A stretch of 56,788 bases of DNA, taken from NCBI GenBank assembly GCA_016872195.1, contig VHAT01000014.1, positions 1 to 56,788 of the forward strand. The letters run 5' to 3'. The translations under genes and the position numbers were made by a program. The notes below the pieces were generated by a model. The model saw nothing but the letters and a program-made list of their open reading frames with translations, had not been told where the DNA came from and ran no database searches. Below are positions 36,085-45,120 of this stretch, in pieces. Numbering within the stretch: the stretch's first letter is position 1; every line of letters starts with the position of its first letter. Source of the stretch: Sphingomonadales bacterium (lineage in GTDB: Bacteria; Bacteroidota; Bacteroidia; Chitinophagales; Chitinophagaceae).

Positions 36085-38154
36085 ATGCCAGCTGCTGACA
36101 AACAACCAACCAATTACGGCGCATTAGGCACCTTGATCACTGTTTTTTTCTTTTGGGGATTCATTGCTGCCGGCAACAGCGTATTTATCCCGTTTTGTAA
36201 AAATTATTTTCATCTCGATCAGTTCCAAAGCCAATTGATTGATTTTTCTTTTTATCTGGCTTATTATATTGGAGCCTTGATCCTGTTCGCTTATGGAGCC
36301 TTTGGAGGGCAAGACCTGGTGGGAAAATGGGGATATAAGAAAAGTATCATCTACGGTTTGCTTTTCTCTGCTCTCGGTGCCGCAGCCATGATCTTGGCCG
36401 TATATGGAAAGACATTCCCCGGCATGTTAGTGGGATTATTTATCGTGGCTCTCGGCTTCTCGCTGCAACAGACCGGAGCGCAACCCTTTGCCATATCGCT
36501 GGGCGACCCCTCTACGGGAGATACGCGAGTAAACCTGGGGGGCGGTATCAATTCGCTGGGAACGACCGTGGGGCCCTTGGTCGTGGCCTTGGCTTTATTT
36601 GGAAGTGCCAGTGCCGTCTGTGATTATGAAATACAACACCTGCCCCTTCAAAAAGTAGTTTGGCTCTATGCCTTTGTCGGTTTTTTATTTATTGCAGCAG
36701 CACTTCTTTTTGGAACCAGCAAAAAAGTACCGGCCGGGATCAACCCTGAAAAACCCGAAAAAGCCAGCCATGCACTGGCGGCCATGTTGATCATTACCGG
36801 ATTACTCATTATTTGCTTTGTCCCTGTTTTCTCCTCCTACCGTTCGAAGGCTGCTGGCGACTTATACAGAGCAGAGCAAATGACCACCAAGACCACAGAG
36901 CTAGGTCTCTTTGTTACTGACTCAGCGAGTCGTAAAGGAGCCCTTGTGGTAGATATATCCGGGGGTAGCGAGGCAGCAAAAGCCGGCATACAGGTCAATG
37001 ACCTGATCGTTTCCTTTAACAACATTCCTGTCGAAAATACAATTGGACTTAGAACCCTTATTGATACGGCAAAAGTAAAGTTCAACTATCCTATCCATGT
37101 ACTACGGGGCGAGCGTGTAGACACCCTTACCCTTTTGAATGAAGGAAAAAATATACTCACCGATCTGGAATGTCAGGCCTTGGCACAAACCGGTGCAAAC
37201 CGAATCCATCTTTATAACCAGATCGACTCTATCAATAATTCGAAGGGGTATAAAATGGTTGCCCAGGAGATCAAAGAGCAAAAAAAACCGCTGGAGCAAA
37301 AAAGACTGCTGTGGCTGCTGGTCGCCCTTATTGTTGTGGTAATCGGTCTTCCCTTGGTGAGCAATATGGCTAGCCGCCAAAAGAAAGATTGGGGTGCGAT
37401 GCAATTTCCACAGCTGGTGCTTGGTATGCTCGCCATTTTCTTATACGTAGGTGTAGAGGTAGCCATTGGAAGTAACTTGGGTGAACTACTCAAGCAAAAA
37501 GAATTTGGCGGCTATGTATCTTCTCAAATAGCACCCTTTATTGCCATGTACTGGGGTAGCTTGATGATCGGCAGATGGGCAGGGGCTGTTGGTGCCTTCA
37601 ACTTAAGCAGTGAGCGGAAAAGACTATTTACTTTTTTGGCTCCCCTGGTGGCTTTTGGAGTGGTACTATTACTGACCAAACTGGCAGGACACGAAGTAGA
37701 TATCTTATACCCCTATATCATTTGCGTCTTGATACAGATCTTGGCCTTTTTTATTAGTAGAAGTAATCCGACCAGGACCTTGCTGATATTCAGTATACTA
37801 GGCGTCCTCTCGATGGTGATCGGTCTGCTGACCACGGGCACTATTGCCATTTATGCCTTTTTATCGGGTGGTCTGGCTTGCTCCATTATGTGGCCATCTA
37901 TCTTTACGCTCTCCGTTGCAGGTCTGGGCAAATACACCACGCAAGGGTCAGCCTTTTTGATCATGATGATACTGGGTGGCGCGATCGTGCCTCCTATTCA
38001 GGGAAAACTCGCTGACATCATTGGTATTCATCAATCATTTCTGGTTTGTGCCTTATGCTTTGCCTATCTGGCCCTGTTTGCCTTTTTAGTAAGAGGGATC
38101 TTACGAAGACAGGGTATCGATTACGATACGACCGTATCGGGATCGGGACACTAA
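36085..38154 (+). CDS. FucP/GluP-like MFS sugar transporter with inserted PDZ domain
   Basis: A 689-residue protein, far longer than the usual 420-520. Residues 1-210 form the first MFS half; [21 protein letters not shown] matches the family signature. An extra hydrophobic segment at about 230-250 leads into a PDZ domain at about 271-352 (carboxylate loop LGLFV; then [20 protein letters not shown]). A charged linker to about 405 and a second extra span (about 408-427) return to the second half (443-671). By topology the PDZ domain should be periplasmic. The Asp used for proton coupling in FucP appears to be Ser32. Hexose uptake is inferred from family and from the ROK kinase 23 nt downstream. 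Confidence 0.85.
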   Translation: MPAADKQPTNYGALGTLITVFFFWGFIAAGNSVFIPFCKNYFHLDQFQSQLIDFSFYLAYYIGALILFAYGAFGGQDLVGKWGYKKSIIYGLLFSALGAAAMILAVYGKTFPGMLVGLFIVALGFSLQQTGAQPFAISLGDPSTGDTRVNLGGGINSLGTTVGPLVVALALFGSASAVCDYEIQHLPLQKVVWLYAFVGFLFIAAALLFGTSKKVPAGINPEKPEKASHALAAMLIITGLLIICFVPVFSSYRSKAAGDLYRAEQMTTKTTELGLFVTDSASRKGALVVDISGGSEAAKAGIQVNDLIVSFNNIPVENTIGLRTLIDTAKVKFNYPIHVLRGERVDTLTLLNEGKNILTDLECQALAQTGANRIHLYNQIDSINNSKGYKMVAQEIKEQKKPLEQKRLLWLLVALIVVVIGLPLVSNMASRQKKDWGAMQFPQLVLGMLAIFLYVGVEVAIGSNLGELLKQKEFGGYVSSQIAPFIAMYWGSLMIGRWAGAVGAFNLSSERKRLFTFLAPLVAFGVVLLLTKLAGHEVDILYPYIICVLIQILAFFISRSNPTRTLLIFSILGVLSMVIGLLTTGTIAIYAFLSGGLACSIMWPSIFTLSVAGLGKYTTQGSAFLIMMILGGAIVPPIQGKLADIIGIHQSFLVCALCFAYLALFAFLVRGILRRQGIDYDTTVSGSGH

Positions 38155-38177
38155 TTAATTCAATCGATTATTTTACT

Positions 38178-39137
38178 ATGAAAAAATTTGCAGTAGGTAT
38201 CGATATCGGTGGCACCAACACCAAGTTTGGAATCGTAGACAAAGAAGGCACTATCCTCACACAGGGACGCATGCTCACCAACGCCAGCGAAACGGTGCAA
38301 GGCTTTATAGAAGAGCTCTATCAACACCTTTATCCCATGATCGAGAATGTCGGAGGCCCCAACGAATTTGCCGGTATCGGCATTGGCGCTCCCAATGGGA
38401 ATTACTACACAGGCAATATCGAACATGCCGCCAATCTTAAATGGAAAGGGATCGTTCCACTGGCCGCCATGATCAAAGAACGATTTGGCATGAATGTAAA
38501 GTTGACCAATGATGCCAACGCGGCTGCTGCCGGAGAACAACAATATGGATGCGCCAAAGGAATGCGCGATTTTATTACGATCACCCTGGGTACCGGAGTA
38601 GGCAGTGGAATTTTTGTGAACGGTAAGATTGTGCTGGGTCATGATGGGTTTGCCGGCGAGTTGGGCCATACTATTATCAGACCTGGTGGCAGACTGCACC
38701 CGGGTACTGGCATTCGTGGACCACTAGAGGCGTATGCCTCCGCAACAGGTGTGCGAGAGACTGCCCTGGAGATGCTGGCTGCAAATCCTGACCAACAAAG
38801 CTTATTGCGGCAATTTACTGCCGAGAAATTGACCAGTGAGAAGGTGTACGAGTGCGCCATTCAAGGAGATGCCATTGCCAAAGAGATCTTTTCCTTTACC
38901 GGTCAATTGCTTGGAGAAGCCTTGGCTAACTTTGTAATGTTCTCAAGCCCCGAAGCTATCGTACTTTTCGGAGGGCTGACCAAAGCCGGAGATTTAATTT
39001 TAAATCCTACTCGCAATGCTATGGAGGCCAATTTAGTACAGGTCTTTAAGAATAAAGTGAAACTAGTATTTAGCAACCTCAAAGAAGCTGATGCTGCCAT
39101 TCTGGGCGCCAGTGCCCTTATTTGGGAAGAGACTTGA
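38178..39137 (+). CDS. ROK family glucokinase
   Basis: Phosphorylates glucose (or a related hexose) with ATP. The 319-residue protein starts with the ATP motif VGIDIGGTNTKFG; the catalytic Asp is D112 in TNDANAAAAGE; LGTGVGSGIF and GELGH (His164) follow. The ROK zinc site normally has CxCG-x2-GC, but here positions 175, 177 and 182 are Pro, Thr and Pro, so zinc cannot be held in the usual way. ATG 38178 is chosen because the preceding frame lies inside the transporter gene. The end overlaps the next, convergent gene by 20 bp. Confidence 0.88.
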   Translation: MKKFAVGIDIGGTNTKFGIVDKEGTILTQGRMLTNASETVQGFIEELYQHLYPMIENVGGPNEFAGIGIGAPNGNYYTGNIEHAANLKWKGIVPLAAMIKERFGMNVKLTNDANAAAAGEQQYGCAKGMRDFITITLGTGVGSGIFVNGKIVLGHDGFAGELGHTIIRPGGRLHPGTGIRGPLEAYASATGVRETALEMLAANPDQQSLLRQFTAEKLTSEKVYECAIQGDAIAKEIFSFTGQLLGEALANFVMFSSPEAIVLFGGLTKAGDLILNPTRNAMEANLVQVFKNKVKLVFSNLKEADAAILGASALIWEET

Positions 39138-40107
39138 TCATAAAAACACCGGGGACCGCCCTTTGCCCCTCTTTATCGGAGGGTTTTATCGTTTCTTTAC
39201 CGTTAATGAGCAAACAGCTACTGCCTCCCCCATCTAAATTCAACGCCTCAACACAGCCGATCTCTTGTAAAAGCAGGGCAGTTTGTGTAAGACTTAACCC
39301 TTCTGCTATACCGGGAAATCGGCCCTCAACGGCCAATATGATCAACTCACCAGAAGAAGTGTAGCCCATTGCTGTACGAGGGTGTTTATCTGAAATGGCC
39401 TTGCCGGCAAACTTCAACTCTTCGTTATTGGTAATGCTGACCTTTCCTTCTTGCACCAACACCGGTCCTCCGCCCACCGCCGTTTGAGGTCTCCAACTAA
39501 CTGGCCTCAGCGGTAAGCGAGCTGTTGGTTGATGCCCCGTCGCTGTCTCAAAAAAGCGCTTGGCCTTGTAGTGATTTACTTTATCTCGAAAGGGACTTAT
39601 TGGTTTTTGCAGCGCCAGCGGATAACGCATGGAGCTATCCGTATACTGCCAGCTTATATCGGCTTTTCGGTCTTTGAAAATGCCAATGGCACTTCCCAAC
39701 GGATGGCGCCAGGTAAGCGTATCTTGTCCCTTACCAGCCAAATCGTGAACATGATAAGCCAATACCTTGCCTTCGTTCATGACAAGATTGAGATTTTGAT
39801 GTGTTGTAAAGGAGAAGAAAGAGGTATTGACGACCAGCAGCGGTTGTGCATTTTTCTGATAAAACCCCAGGGGCGTAAGTCTTCGGCCTGTGGTCGTATC
39901 GGCTAAAAATTGAAGAGAGCGATTTTTTAGGTTGACCCTTACATAATAGGCAATATTGGGCTTACCCTCTACCGGATCATCGGTTCGGTACACATGAACT
40001 CCATTGGGAAGCGGCTGATACAAGGAATCGACCAAGACCCAACGCACTTGGGCAGCAGCATTGAACAAAAGCAGAATACAGCTAACAAAAAAGGTAAGAA
40101 TGCGCAT
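39118..40107 (-). CDS. Phosphodiester glycosidase (NAGPA) domain protein, exported
   Basis: A 329-residue protein with a signal peptide (about 1-19, ending NAAAQ) and the domain of NAGPA-like phosphodiester alpha-glycosidases: VNTSFF, AVGGGPVLVQEGK, HPRTAMGYT and NLDGGGSSCLL. Related proteins remove N-acetylglucosamine from phosphodiesters, in bacteria possibly from cell-wall polymers; the substrate here is unknown. ATG 40107 is chosen over the TTG-led extension to 40122. Confidence 0.85.
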   Translation of the reverse strand: MRILTFFVSCILLLFNAAAQVRWVLVDSLYQPLPNGVHVYRTDDPVEGKPNIAYYVRVNLKNRSLQFLADTTTGRRLTPLGFYQKNAQPLLVVNTSFFSFTTHQNLNLVMNEGKVLAYHVHDLAGKGQDTLTWRHPLGSAIGIFKDRKADISWQYTDSSMRYPLALQKPISPFRDKVNHYKAKRFFETATGHQPTARLPLRPVSWRPQTAVGGGPVLVQEGKVSITNNEELKFAGKAISDKHPRTAMGYTSSGELIILAVEGRFPGIAEGLSLTQTALLLQEIGCVEALNLDGGGSSCLLINGKETIKPSDKEGQRAVPGVFMIKSLPK

Positions 40108-40145
40108 AGCACAATATACCAAAAGAATAGGAAAAGGAATAGCTG

Positions 40146-41063
40146 TTATGACTTTTCCTTATGCCATTGATCGACCCCGTAACCGGGAATCACATGCTTT
40201 TCACTGTGATAAGAGGAGCGAACCAAGGGACCACTCTCTACATAATCTAATCCTAATTGGTAACCGATCTCCCGGTAAGAGGCAAACTCATCGGGATGAA
40301 CAAATCGCTGCACCGGTAAATGTTTCTTGGTTGGCTGCAGATATTGACCTAAGGTAACCACATCGCATCCATTGTCTCGAAGATCACGAAGGGTTTGGAT
40401 AACTTCTTCTTCTTTTTCGCCTAACCCCAGCATGATACCGCTCTTGGTTCGCATACCCCCCTCTTTTAAGGTGCGAATAACTTCCATGCTGCGCCAGTAC
40501 TTGGCCTGAATACGAACTTGTTTGGTGAGACGTTCGACGGTTTCAATATTATGACTCACCACTTCGGGATGCGCTTCGCTGATGCGTTGAATATCTTCTT
40601 TCTTGCCCTTAAAATCGGGAATGAGGGTTTCTAAGGTCGTCTCGGGATTCAACGCTTTGACAGCACGGATCGTGTTGAACCAAATGGTAGAACCGCCATC
40701 GGGTAATTCGTCTCTGTCCACAGAGGTAATGACAGCATGTTTGACCTTCATAAGCTGTATCGCTTCGGCTACTCGTTGGGGTTCATCCCAATCCACAGCC
40801 CCAGGTCGACCGGTCGCCACCGAGCAAAAACCACAACTACGGGTGCAAACATTACCCAAGATCATAAAGGTAGCCGTGCCCGCCCCCCAGCATTCCCCCA
40901 TATTGGGACAATTGCCACTTTCGCAAATGGTATGCAATTTATGCTGATCGACCAGGTGACGAACGTGCTTGTAATTTTCGCCAATGGGCAATTTAACACG
41001 AAGCCAATCTGGTTTTTTGAGGTGAGAAGATGGAACAGGAGAAACAACAGGCAACTCGGTCAT
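40146..41063 (-). CDS. lipA: Lipoyl synthase
   Basis: A radical-SAM enzyme that inserts two sulfurs into protein-bound octanoyl groups to make lipoate, needed by pyruvate dehydrogenase (see pdhB). The 305-residue protein has both iron-sulfur motifs: [12 protein letters not shown] (auxiliary cluster) and [10 protein letters not shown] (SAM cluster), and ends with RSSYHSEKH, the usual C-terminal serine ligand region. It is 19 nt downstream of the predicted outer-membrane protein gene. Confidence 0.96.
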   Translation of the reverse strand: MTELPVVSPVPSSHLKKPDWLRVKLPIGENYKHVRHLVDQHKLHTICESGNCPNMGECWGAGTATFMILGNVCTRSCGFCSVATGRPGAVDWDEPQRVAEAIQLMKVKHAVITSVDRDELPDGGSTIWFNTIRAVKALNPETTLETLIPDFKGKKEDIQRISEAHPEVVSHNIETVERLTKQVRIQAKYWRSMEVIRTLKEGGMRTKSGIMLGLGEKEEEVIQTLRDLRDNGCDVVTLGQYLQPTKKHLPVQRFVHPDEFASYREIGYQLGLDYVESGPLVRSSYHSEKHVIPGYGVDQWHKEKS

Positions 41064-41082
41064 GCCACAAAATTACTGATTC

Positions 41083-41892
41083 CTATTTTCTTTTGCCAAA
41101 CAACAAAGCGATATGCGCCTGAATGAAAAAAGGCTTATTTTTTTGCAAGGCCATAATGGGGACTTTACCGGAATAATACTCGGCACTGGCTCCCACCTCG
41201 ATACCACTGACCACTTCGTTAAACCTTCCGTAATCAAAACGAAGAGCCCCTTTGACAAACAAACCAGGCTGCAACTTCAATTCGTTCCATCCTCTCCAAA
41301 ATCCGCCGGAACCAAGTATCGAAGGGCCTAAGAATAATACGCTATCAGCTGGGGAATATTTAATATAGAGAAGATCGTCAGAGGCGGGATCTTCGACTTG
41401 CACATAATAAGGCTTGAGCATGCCCAAGGCCAATCCTCCGTAATAAACGGCCGATACGGCCACCCCGTTCTTGTTGCCCTTTTGTCCCACAATTCGCTGT
41501 TGCCCTACTCCCATGTTCAACTGAAAAAAGTTATTGACCTTGCCGTATATGTAGGGATTGCTGAGAAATAAGAATGGGTTTGAAAGATTTTGAAATTTAT
41601 TCTCCTTTGGATGCTTGATCTCGGAAAAATCAACTCGATACAGGGTGGTACGCAAGGGCGATTTCATACGCCCCATCTCGTAAAACAGACCATAGCCGTT
41701 GCTGCGAGCCTGAATACCCATGGTCGTTTGCTTGTTATACACCAAAACCCCCTCTTCGGCTTGCCGGATAAGTGCATTTATCTTTTGTCTCTTTTGTTCT
41801 TTTTTAGACAATGGCTGACCGGAGCGGAACTCTTGTGCATAACCAATCAGCCCGCCCATAAGCATCAATACTATAAAACAAACCGCTTTCAA
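41083..41892 (-). CDS. Predicted exported, probably beta-barrel protein
   Basis: A 269-residue protein of unknown function. The signal peptide ends GLIGYAQ (about residue 20), and the mature part has many alternating, aromatic-rich strands and a final stretch with FIQAHIALLFGKRK, suggesting an outer-membrane barrel. The frame has no ATG before the signal sequence; TTG at 41892 gives a complete signal peptide and is the likely start. It is adjacent to lipA, but no shared role is evident. Confidence 0.6.
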   Translation of the reverse strand: MKAVCFIVLMLMGGLIGYAQEFRSGQPLSKKEQKRQKINALIRQAEEGVLVYNKQTTMGIQARSNGYGLFYEMGRMKSPLRTTLYRVDFSEIKHPKENKFQNLSNPFLFLSNPYIYGKVNNFFQLNMGVGQQRIVGQKGNKNGVAVSAVYYGGLALGMLKPYYVQVEDPASDDLLYIKYSPADSVLFLGPSILGSGGFWRGWNELKLQPGLFVKGALRFDYGRFNEVVSGIEVGASAEYYSGKVPIMALQKNKPFFIQAHIALLFGKRK

Positions 41893-41939
41893 AAAAGGTA
41901 TTTGATAATTGAAACGTAAATTTAGACAAATTATTGAAT

Positions 41940-42353
41940 ATGACTTCTCATGTTATCTATCAAGGAGCGCTTCGAACCAGTTGCACACATGTACAAAGTG
42001 GAACCATACTCGAAACCGACGCACCGGTCGATAACCAAGGACGGGGCGAACAATTCTCTCCTACCGACCTGCTCGCCACCTCGTTGGCAGCCTGCATGTT
42101 GACCGTCATGGGCATCAAGGCCCGAGATCTGCAACTAGACGTAAGCGGCCTTCGTTTCTCCGTCCAAAAAAATATGCTGACCGATCCCCGACGGGTAGGC
42201 TCTATCGAATTGCATGCCCATATTCCGGATCTGCTTTGGCCCCTTGACGAAAAAACAAAACAAATACTTAAAAAAACCGGGGAAACTTGCCCTGTGATCA
42301 AAAGTATTCACCCCGACATTAAAGTAAACATAGACTGGGCCCAGTGGAGTTGA
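41940..42353 (+). CDS. OsmC/Ohr family protein
   Basis: A 137-residue protein of the OsmC peroxiredoxin-like family, which reduces organic hydroperoxides. The two conserved cysteines appear in LAACMLTVMGIKA and TGETCPVIKS, and FSPTDLLATSLAAC is the typical helix opening. ATG 41940 is chosen; the frame opens two codons earlier only with TTG. Whether it acts as a peroxidase is not shown by sequence alone. Confidence 0.88.
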   Translation: MTSHVIYQGALRTSCTHVQSGTILETDAPVDNQGRGEQFSPTDLLATSLAACMLTVMGIKARDLQLDVSGLRFSVQKNMLTDPRRVGSIELHAHIPDLLWPLDEKTKQILKKTGETCPVIKSIHPDIKVNIDWAQWS

Positions 42354-42376
42354 ACGAAACCTTGTATAATGGATCG

Positions 42377-42940
42377 TTACCAATTAGTAAGGGTTTGTAG
42401 TACCCTGCTTACCGGAAGCCCCATTACATTATAGAAATCTCCGTTTATATAGCGGATACCCACAACGCCTATCCACTCTTGAATGGCATAAGCACCAGCC
42501 TTATCATAAGGCTTATAGTGGTCTACATAATATTCGATCTGCTCAAGCGTAAGGGGGTGGAATCCCACCTCGGTGATATCATAAAAACTTTTTTCCATTT
42601 CGCCCTTGCGCAAGACCACGCCGGTAATAACACGGTGCACTTGTCCCGATAGAGCAAGCAGCATACTAATGGCCTCTTCGCGATGAACCGGTTTTCCTAT
42701 AACATGCTCCCCCAGTACCACCACAGTATCGGCCGCCAGTATGATCTGCTCTGCAGATAAAGAGGACTGCACAGCAAGGGCTTTATTTCTGGCAATATGC
42801 ACGGGAATATCACATAGCTCCAAATGAGGAGGAAAATCTTCTTTGGTATCACTGACGATAACCTCAAAGGGGACGGCTGCCAACTCCAACAATTGTTTTC
42901 GGCGAGGAGATTGAGAAGCTAAAACGATCTTTTGCATCAT
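42377..42940 (-). CDS. maf: Maf-like nucleotide pyrophosphatase
   Basis: Hydrolyses non-canonical or excess nucleoside triphosphates (dTTP/UTP type in YhdE-like members). The 187-residue protein has the Maf signature LASQSPRRKQLLELA at the start, AADTVVVLGEHVIGKP in the middle and YAIQEWIGVVGIRYINGDFYNVMGLP near the end. The start ATG at 42940 shares one base with the stop of the upstream prenyltransferase gene (TAATG), a sign of coupled translation; ATG 42937 is also possible. Confidence 0.92.
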   Translation of the reverse strand: MMQKIVLASQSPRRKQLLELAAVPFEVIVSDTKEDFPPHLELCDIPVHIARNKALAVQSSLSAEQIILAADTVVVLGEHVIGKPVHREEAISMLLALSGQVHRVITGVVLRKGEMEKSFYDITEVGFHPLTLEQIEYYVDHYKPYDKAGAYAIQEWIGVVGIRYINGDFYNVMGLPVSRVLQTLTNW

Positions 42941-43866
42941 TAAAAATAAAAGAAGAACATCGAAAATATACCGACTAACAAGATCCATTTTACATAGCGA
43001 CTCAAGGCTCCAAAATCGGCCGGAGTAACCGCATGGCGAAGTCGTCTGATCCAGTCGAGCAAAGGCAATAAGATAAGTACCGACCCGTACGCAACGGCTA
43101 CCCAATAGTTAAGCTGAATCAGGTAAAATAATACGCCCACTAAGAGCAATAAGAGAAGCCCCACCCAAACCAAGGCAAAAAAGCGGGCCACCCCTATCCC
43201 CCATACAATTGGCAGCGTGCGACAACCATAGCGCCTGTCACCCTCCATGTCCTCAACATCCTTTATGATCTCCCTGGCCAGGGTGGCCAAAAAGGCAAAT
43301 GCGGCATACAATAGAGCAAAGCGATAGAGTCGAAGTTGCAATGGGTCGATACCGCGCCCCCCACCCAGGGGGTCTATCTTTGACACGAATACGACCAGGA
43401 TGGTCCAGGCAACCAGCAGAGCAATCAAAAAATTACCTACTAAAAAACTTTTCTTGAATCGAGTCGAATACAACCAAAGCAAGACCACACAAAACAAGTT
43501 GATCAAGACCAGGTATAGTTGCCGAACAGAGGTAAGGGCCAAGCCGGTGCAAACGATGCCGGCCGCACTCAGCACAAAGTGCCAGACCATGGCCCAGCGA
43601 CGGCTGATGACCTTGCCCACTACCAATTTCTCAGGCTTATTAACCTCATCGATATTGACATCAAAATAATCGTTGATTACATACCCCCCTGCCGCAATTA
43701 GAACCGAAGCCATCAGAAGCCACCAAAAATGCATTCGGTCATCTACCGGTAACGATCCTGCAAAACCGGGTTCGTATATAGCGAATTGAAATAATCCCTG
43801 TGCCAAGGCAATAAAGACCAAGTTGGGCAAGCGGACCAAGCGAAAAAAACCGATGAGCAATTGCAT
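42940..43866 (-). CDS. UbiA family prenyltransferase
   Basis: An inner-membrane enzyme of 308 residues with about eight spans that moves a prenyl group onto an acceptor. Both Asp-rich motifs are present: NDYFDVNIDEVNKPEK near 65-80 and DVEDMEGDR near 204-212. The pattern resembles Bacteroidetes proteins annotated as geranylgeranylglycerol-phosphate geranylgeranyltransferases; menaquinone-type acceptors are an alternative. It lies between kdsC (12 nt) and maf (overlap 1 nt). Confidence 0.85.
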   Translation of the reverse strand: MQLLIGFFRLVRLPNLVFIALAQGLFQFAIYEPGFAGSLPVDDRMHFWWLLMASVLIAAGGYVINDYFDVNIDEVNKPEKLVVGKVISRRWAMVWHFVLSAAGIVCTGLALTSVRQLYLVLINLFCVVLLWLYSTRFKKSFLVGNFLIALLVAWTILVVFVSKIDPLGGGRGIDPLQLRLYRFALLYAAFAFLATLAREIIKDVEDMEGDRRYGCRTLPIVWGIGVARFFALVWVGLLLLLLVGVLFYLIQLNYWVAVAYGSVLILLPLLDWIRRLRHAVTPADFGALSRYVKWILLVGIFSMFFFYF

Positions 43867-43878
43867 GATCGGTAAATT

Positions 43879-44400
43879 TTAACGAGAGGCTATATTTTCT
43901 TCCGGGCCCCAATGACCACGGGCGGTCAATACCGCTTCGATGATCTCGCGCGCACATCCGCTGCCTCCTTTCGAATTGGCAACATAGTGCGAGATGGCTT
44001 TTATTTCAGGAGCCGCATCGGAAGGACAGCAGGCCAACCCGCAAGCTTGCATGGCAAAAAGATCCGGCAGGTCATCTCCCATATATAAAACCTCCGTGGC
44101 AGGGGTATCCCATTCAATAAAAAGAGTGCTAAGCAATTCGAGCTTATTATAGACCGCCATGTACACTTCGGTGATTCCCAACTTTCGAAGCCTTTCTTTT
44201 ACCTCATCGGAGTTACCTCCGGATATGACGCTCACGCGATATCCCTTTTTGACCGCTAACTGTAAAGCATACCCATCCTTGATATTCATTCGGCGAGCCT
44301 GGGTAAAATCGGGCATCAGGTAGACCGACCCATCTGTAAGTACACCATCCACATCAAACACAAAAGTGGTGATCCGATCGAAAGATAGCGGATGGCTCAT
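43879..44400 (-). CDS. kdsC: KDO 8-phosphate phosphatase (HAD family)
   Basis: Removes phosphate from KDO 8-phosphate to give KDO for the LPS core. The 173-residue HAD phosphatase has FDVDGVLTDG (both catalytic aspartates), IKDGYALQLAVKKGY, the SGG motif II, and MGDDLPD motif, with C-terminal SKGGSGCAREIIE typical of KdsC. KdsA and KdsB are not in the window. It follows iscX by 5 nt. Confidence 0.92.
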   Translation of the reverse strand: MSHPLSFDRITTFVFDVDGVLTDGSVYLMPDFTQARRMNIKDGYALQLAVKKGYRVSVISGGNSDEVKERLRKLGITEVYMAVYNKLELLSTLFIEWDTPATEVLYMGDDLPDLFAMQACGLACCPSDAAPEIKAISHYVANSKGGSGCAREIIEAVLTARGHWGPEENIASR

Positions 44401-44405
44401 AGCAT

Positions 44406-44645
44406 TTATTTCTGGTTATCGCGCCACTCATAGACCCAGGCACTTTGGATCATTTCGAGGTGTCCTTCGGTGCTCTCCTCCTTGGTTCCGGTAAAACCCG
44501 GTATCGCCAGCACCCACTCCAACAGGTCAGTAAAGCGAATACGATAGATCTTGCTTTCGGTAAATTCATCGCCAAATCGCTCATATAACTTTAAGGCAAT
44601 ATCCTCGTGATCGTTCCATCCGATGGGTGGTTCAAAATGCGACAT
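44406..44645 (-). CDS. iscX: IscX-like iron-sulfur assembly protein
   Basis: A 79-residue acidic protein matching IscX (YfhJ): W-x-DHEDIALKLYERF at the start, then IRFTDLLEWVLAIPGF and an acidic tail ending SAWVYEWRD. IscX binds the cysteine desulfurase IscS and tunes Fe-S cluster formation. The next gene upstream encodes an ISC-type ferredoxin (24 nt away), which supports the call. Confidence 0.88.
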   Translation of the reverse strand: MSHFEPPIGWNDHEDIALKLYERFGDEFTESKIYRIRFTDLLEWVLAIPGFTGTKEESTEGHLEMIQSAWVYEWRDNQK

Positions 44646-44669
44646 GGGCGTTTATTTAAAAATAGAAAA

Positions 44670-45005
44670 TTATTCTCCTAAGAACTGACTTTGGTCAGGT
44701 ACCGTCACTTCAATTTGACCACCTCCTGCCAACAAGATACACTGACAACCCAATCGGGAATTCAACCGGGGGTTAACGGCTCGATCGATAAAATCTTCTT
44801 CCTTATCGCTGATCGACTCCAGATGCTCTTCGCCTTTGTTGACATATAGGTGGCAGGTACTGCAAGCACAAACGCCACCACAGTTATGGTGAAGTTCGAT
44901 GTTGTTTTCGAGCGCAATTTCGAGCAGACTGTGTCCTGCTTCTACCCCATTCAACGTGATGGGCTTCAGACCAGCTTGTTCAAAGGTAAACTGTATGGTA
45001 TACAT
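44670..45005 (-). CDS. fdx: 2Fe-2S ferredoxin (ISC/adrenodoxin type)
   Basis: An electron carrier of 111 residues. The cluster ligands fit C42-x5-C48-x2-C51 and C87 (in SRLGCQC), the adrenodoxin/ISC Fdx layout; extra cysteines sit at 46 and 89. It likely supplies electrons for iron-sulfur cluster assembly with IscX. A perfect -7 box sits 8 nt before the ATG. It heads the run fdx-iscX-kdsC-ubiA-maf. Confidence 0.93.
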   Translation of the reverse strand: MYTIQFTFEQAGLKPITLNGVEAGHSLLEIALENNIELHHNCGGVCACSTCHLYVNKGEEHLESISDKEEDFIDRAVNPRLNSRLGCQCILLAGGGQIEVTVPDQSQFLGE

Positions 45006-45013
45006 AGGGCTTG

Positions 45014-45021
45014 CAAATGTA
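45014..45021 (-). promoter_or_regulatory. Candidate -7 promoter box of fdx
   Basis: The minus strand reads TACATTTG, a perfect TAnnTTTG box, 8 nt before the fdx ATG, implying a very short leader. Confidence 0.45.
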
Positions 45022-45120
45022 ACGCTAAAAACAAAGAAGTGACTAAGTTGTTCGGGTTAAAATATTTTTTGGTATTCTTGCCTAACTTGCGTTCGATTTT
45101 TAATATCACTATCTTACCGC

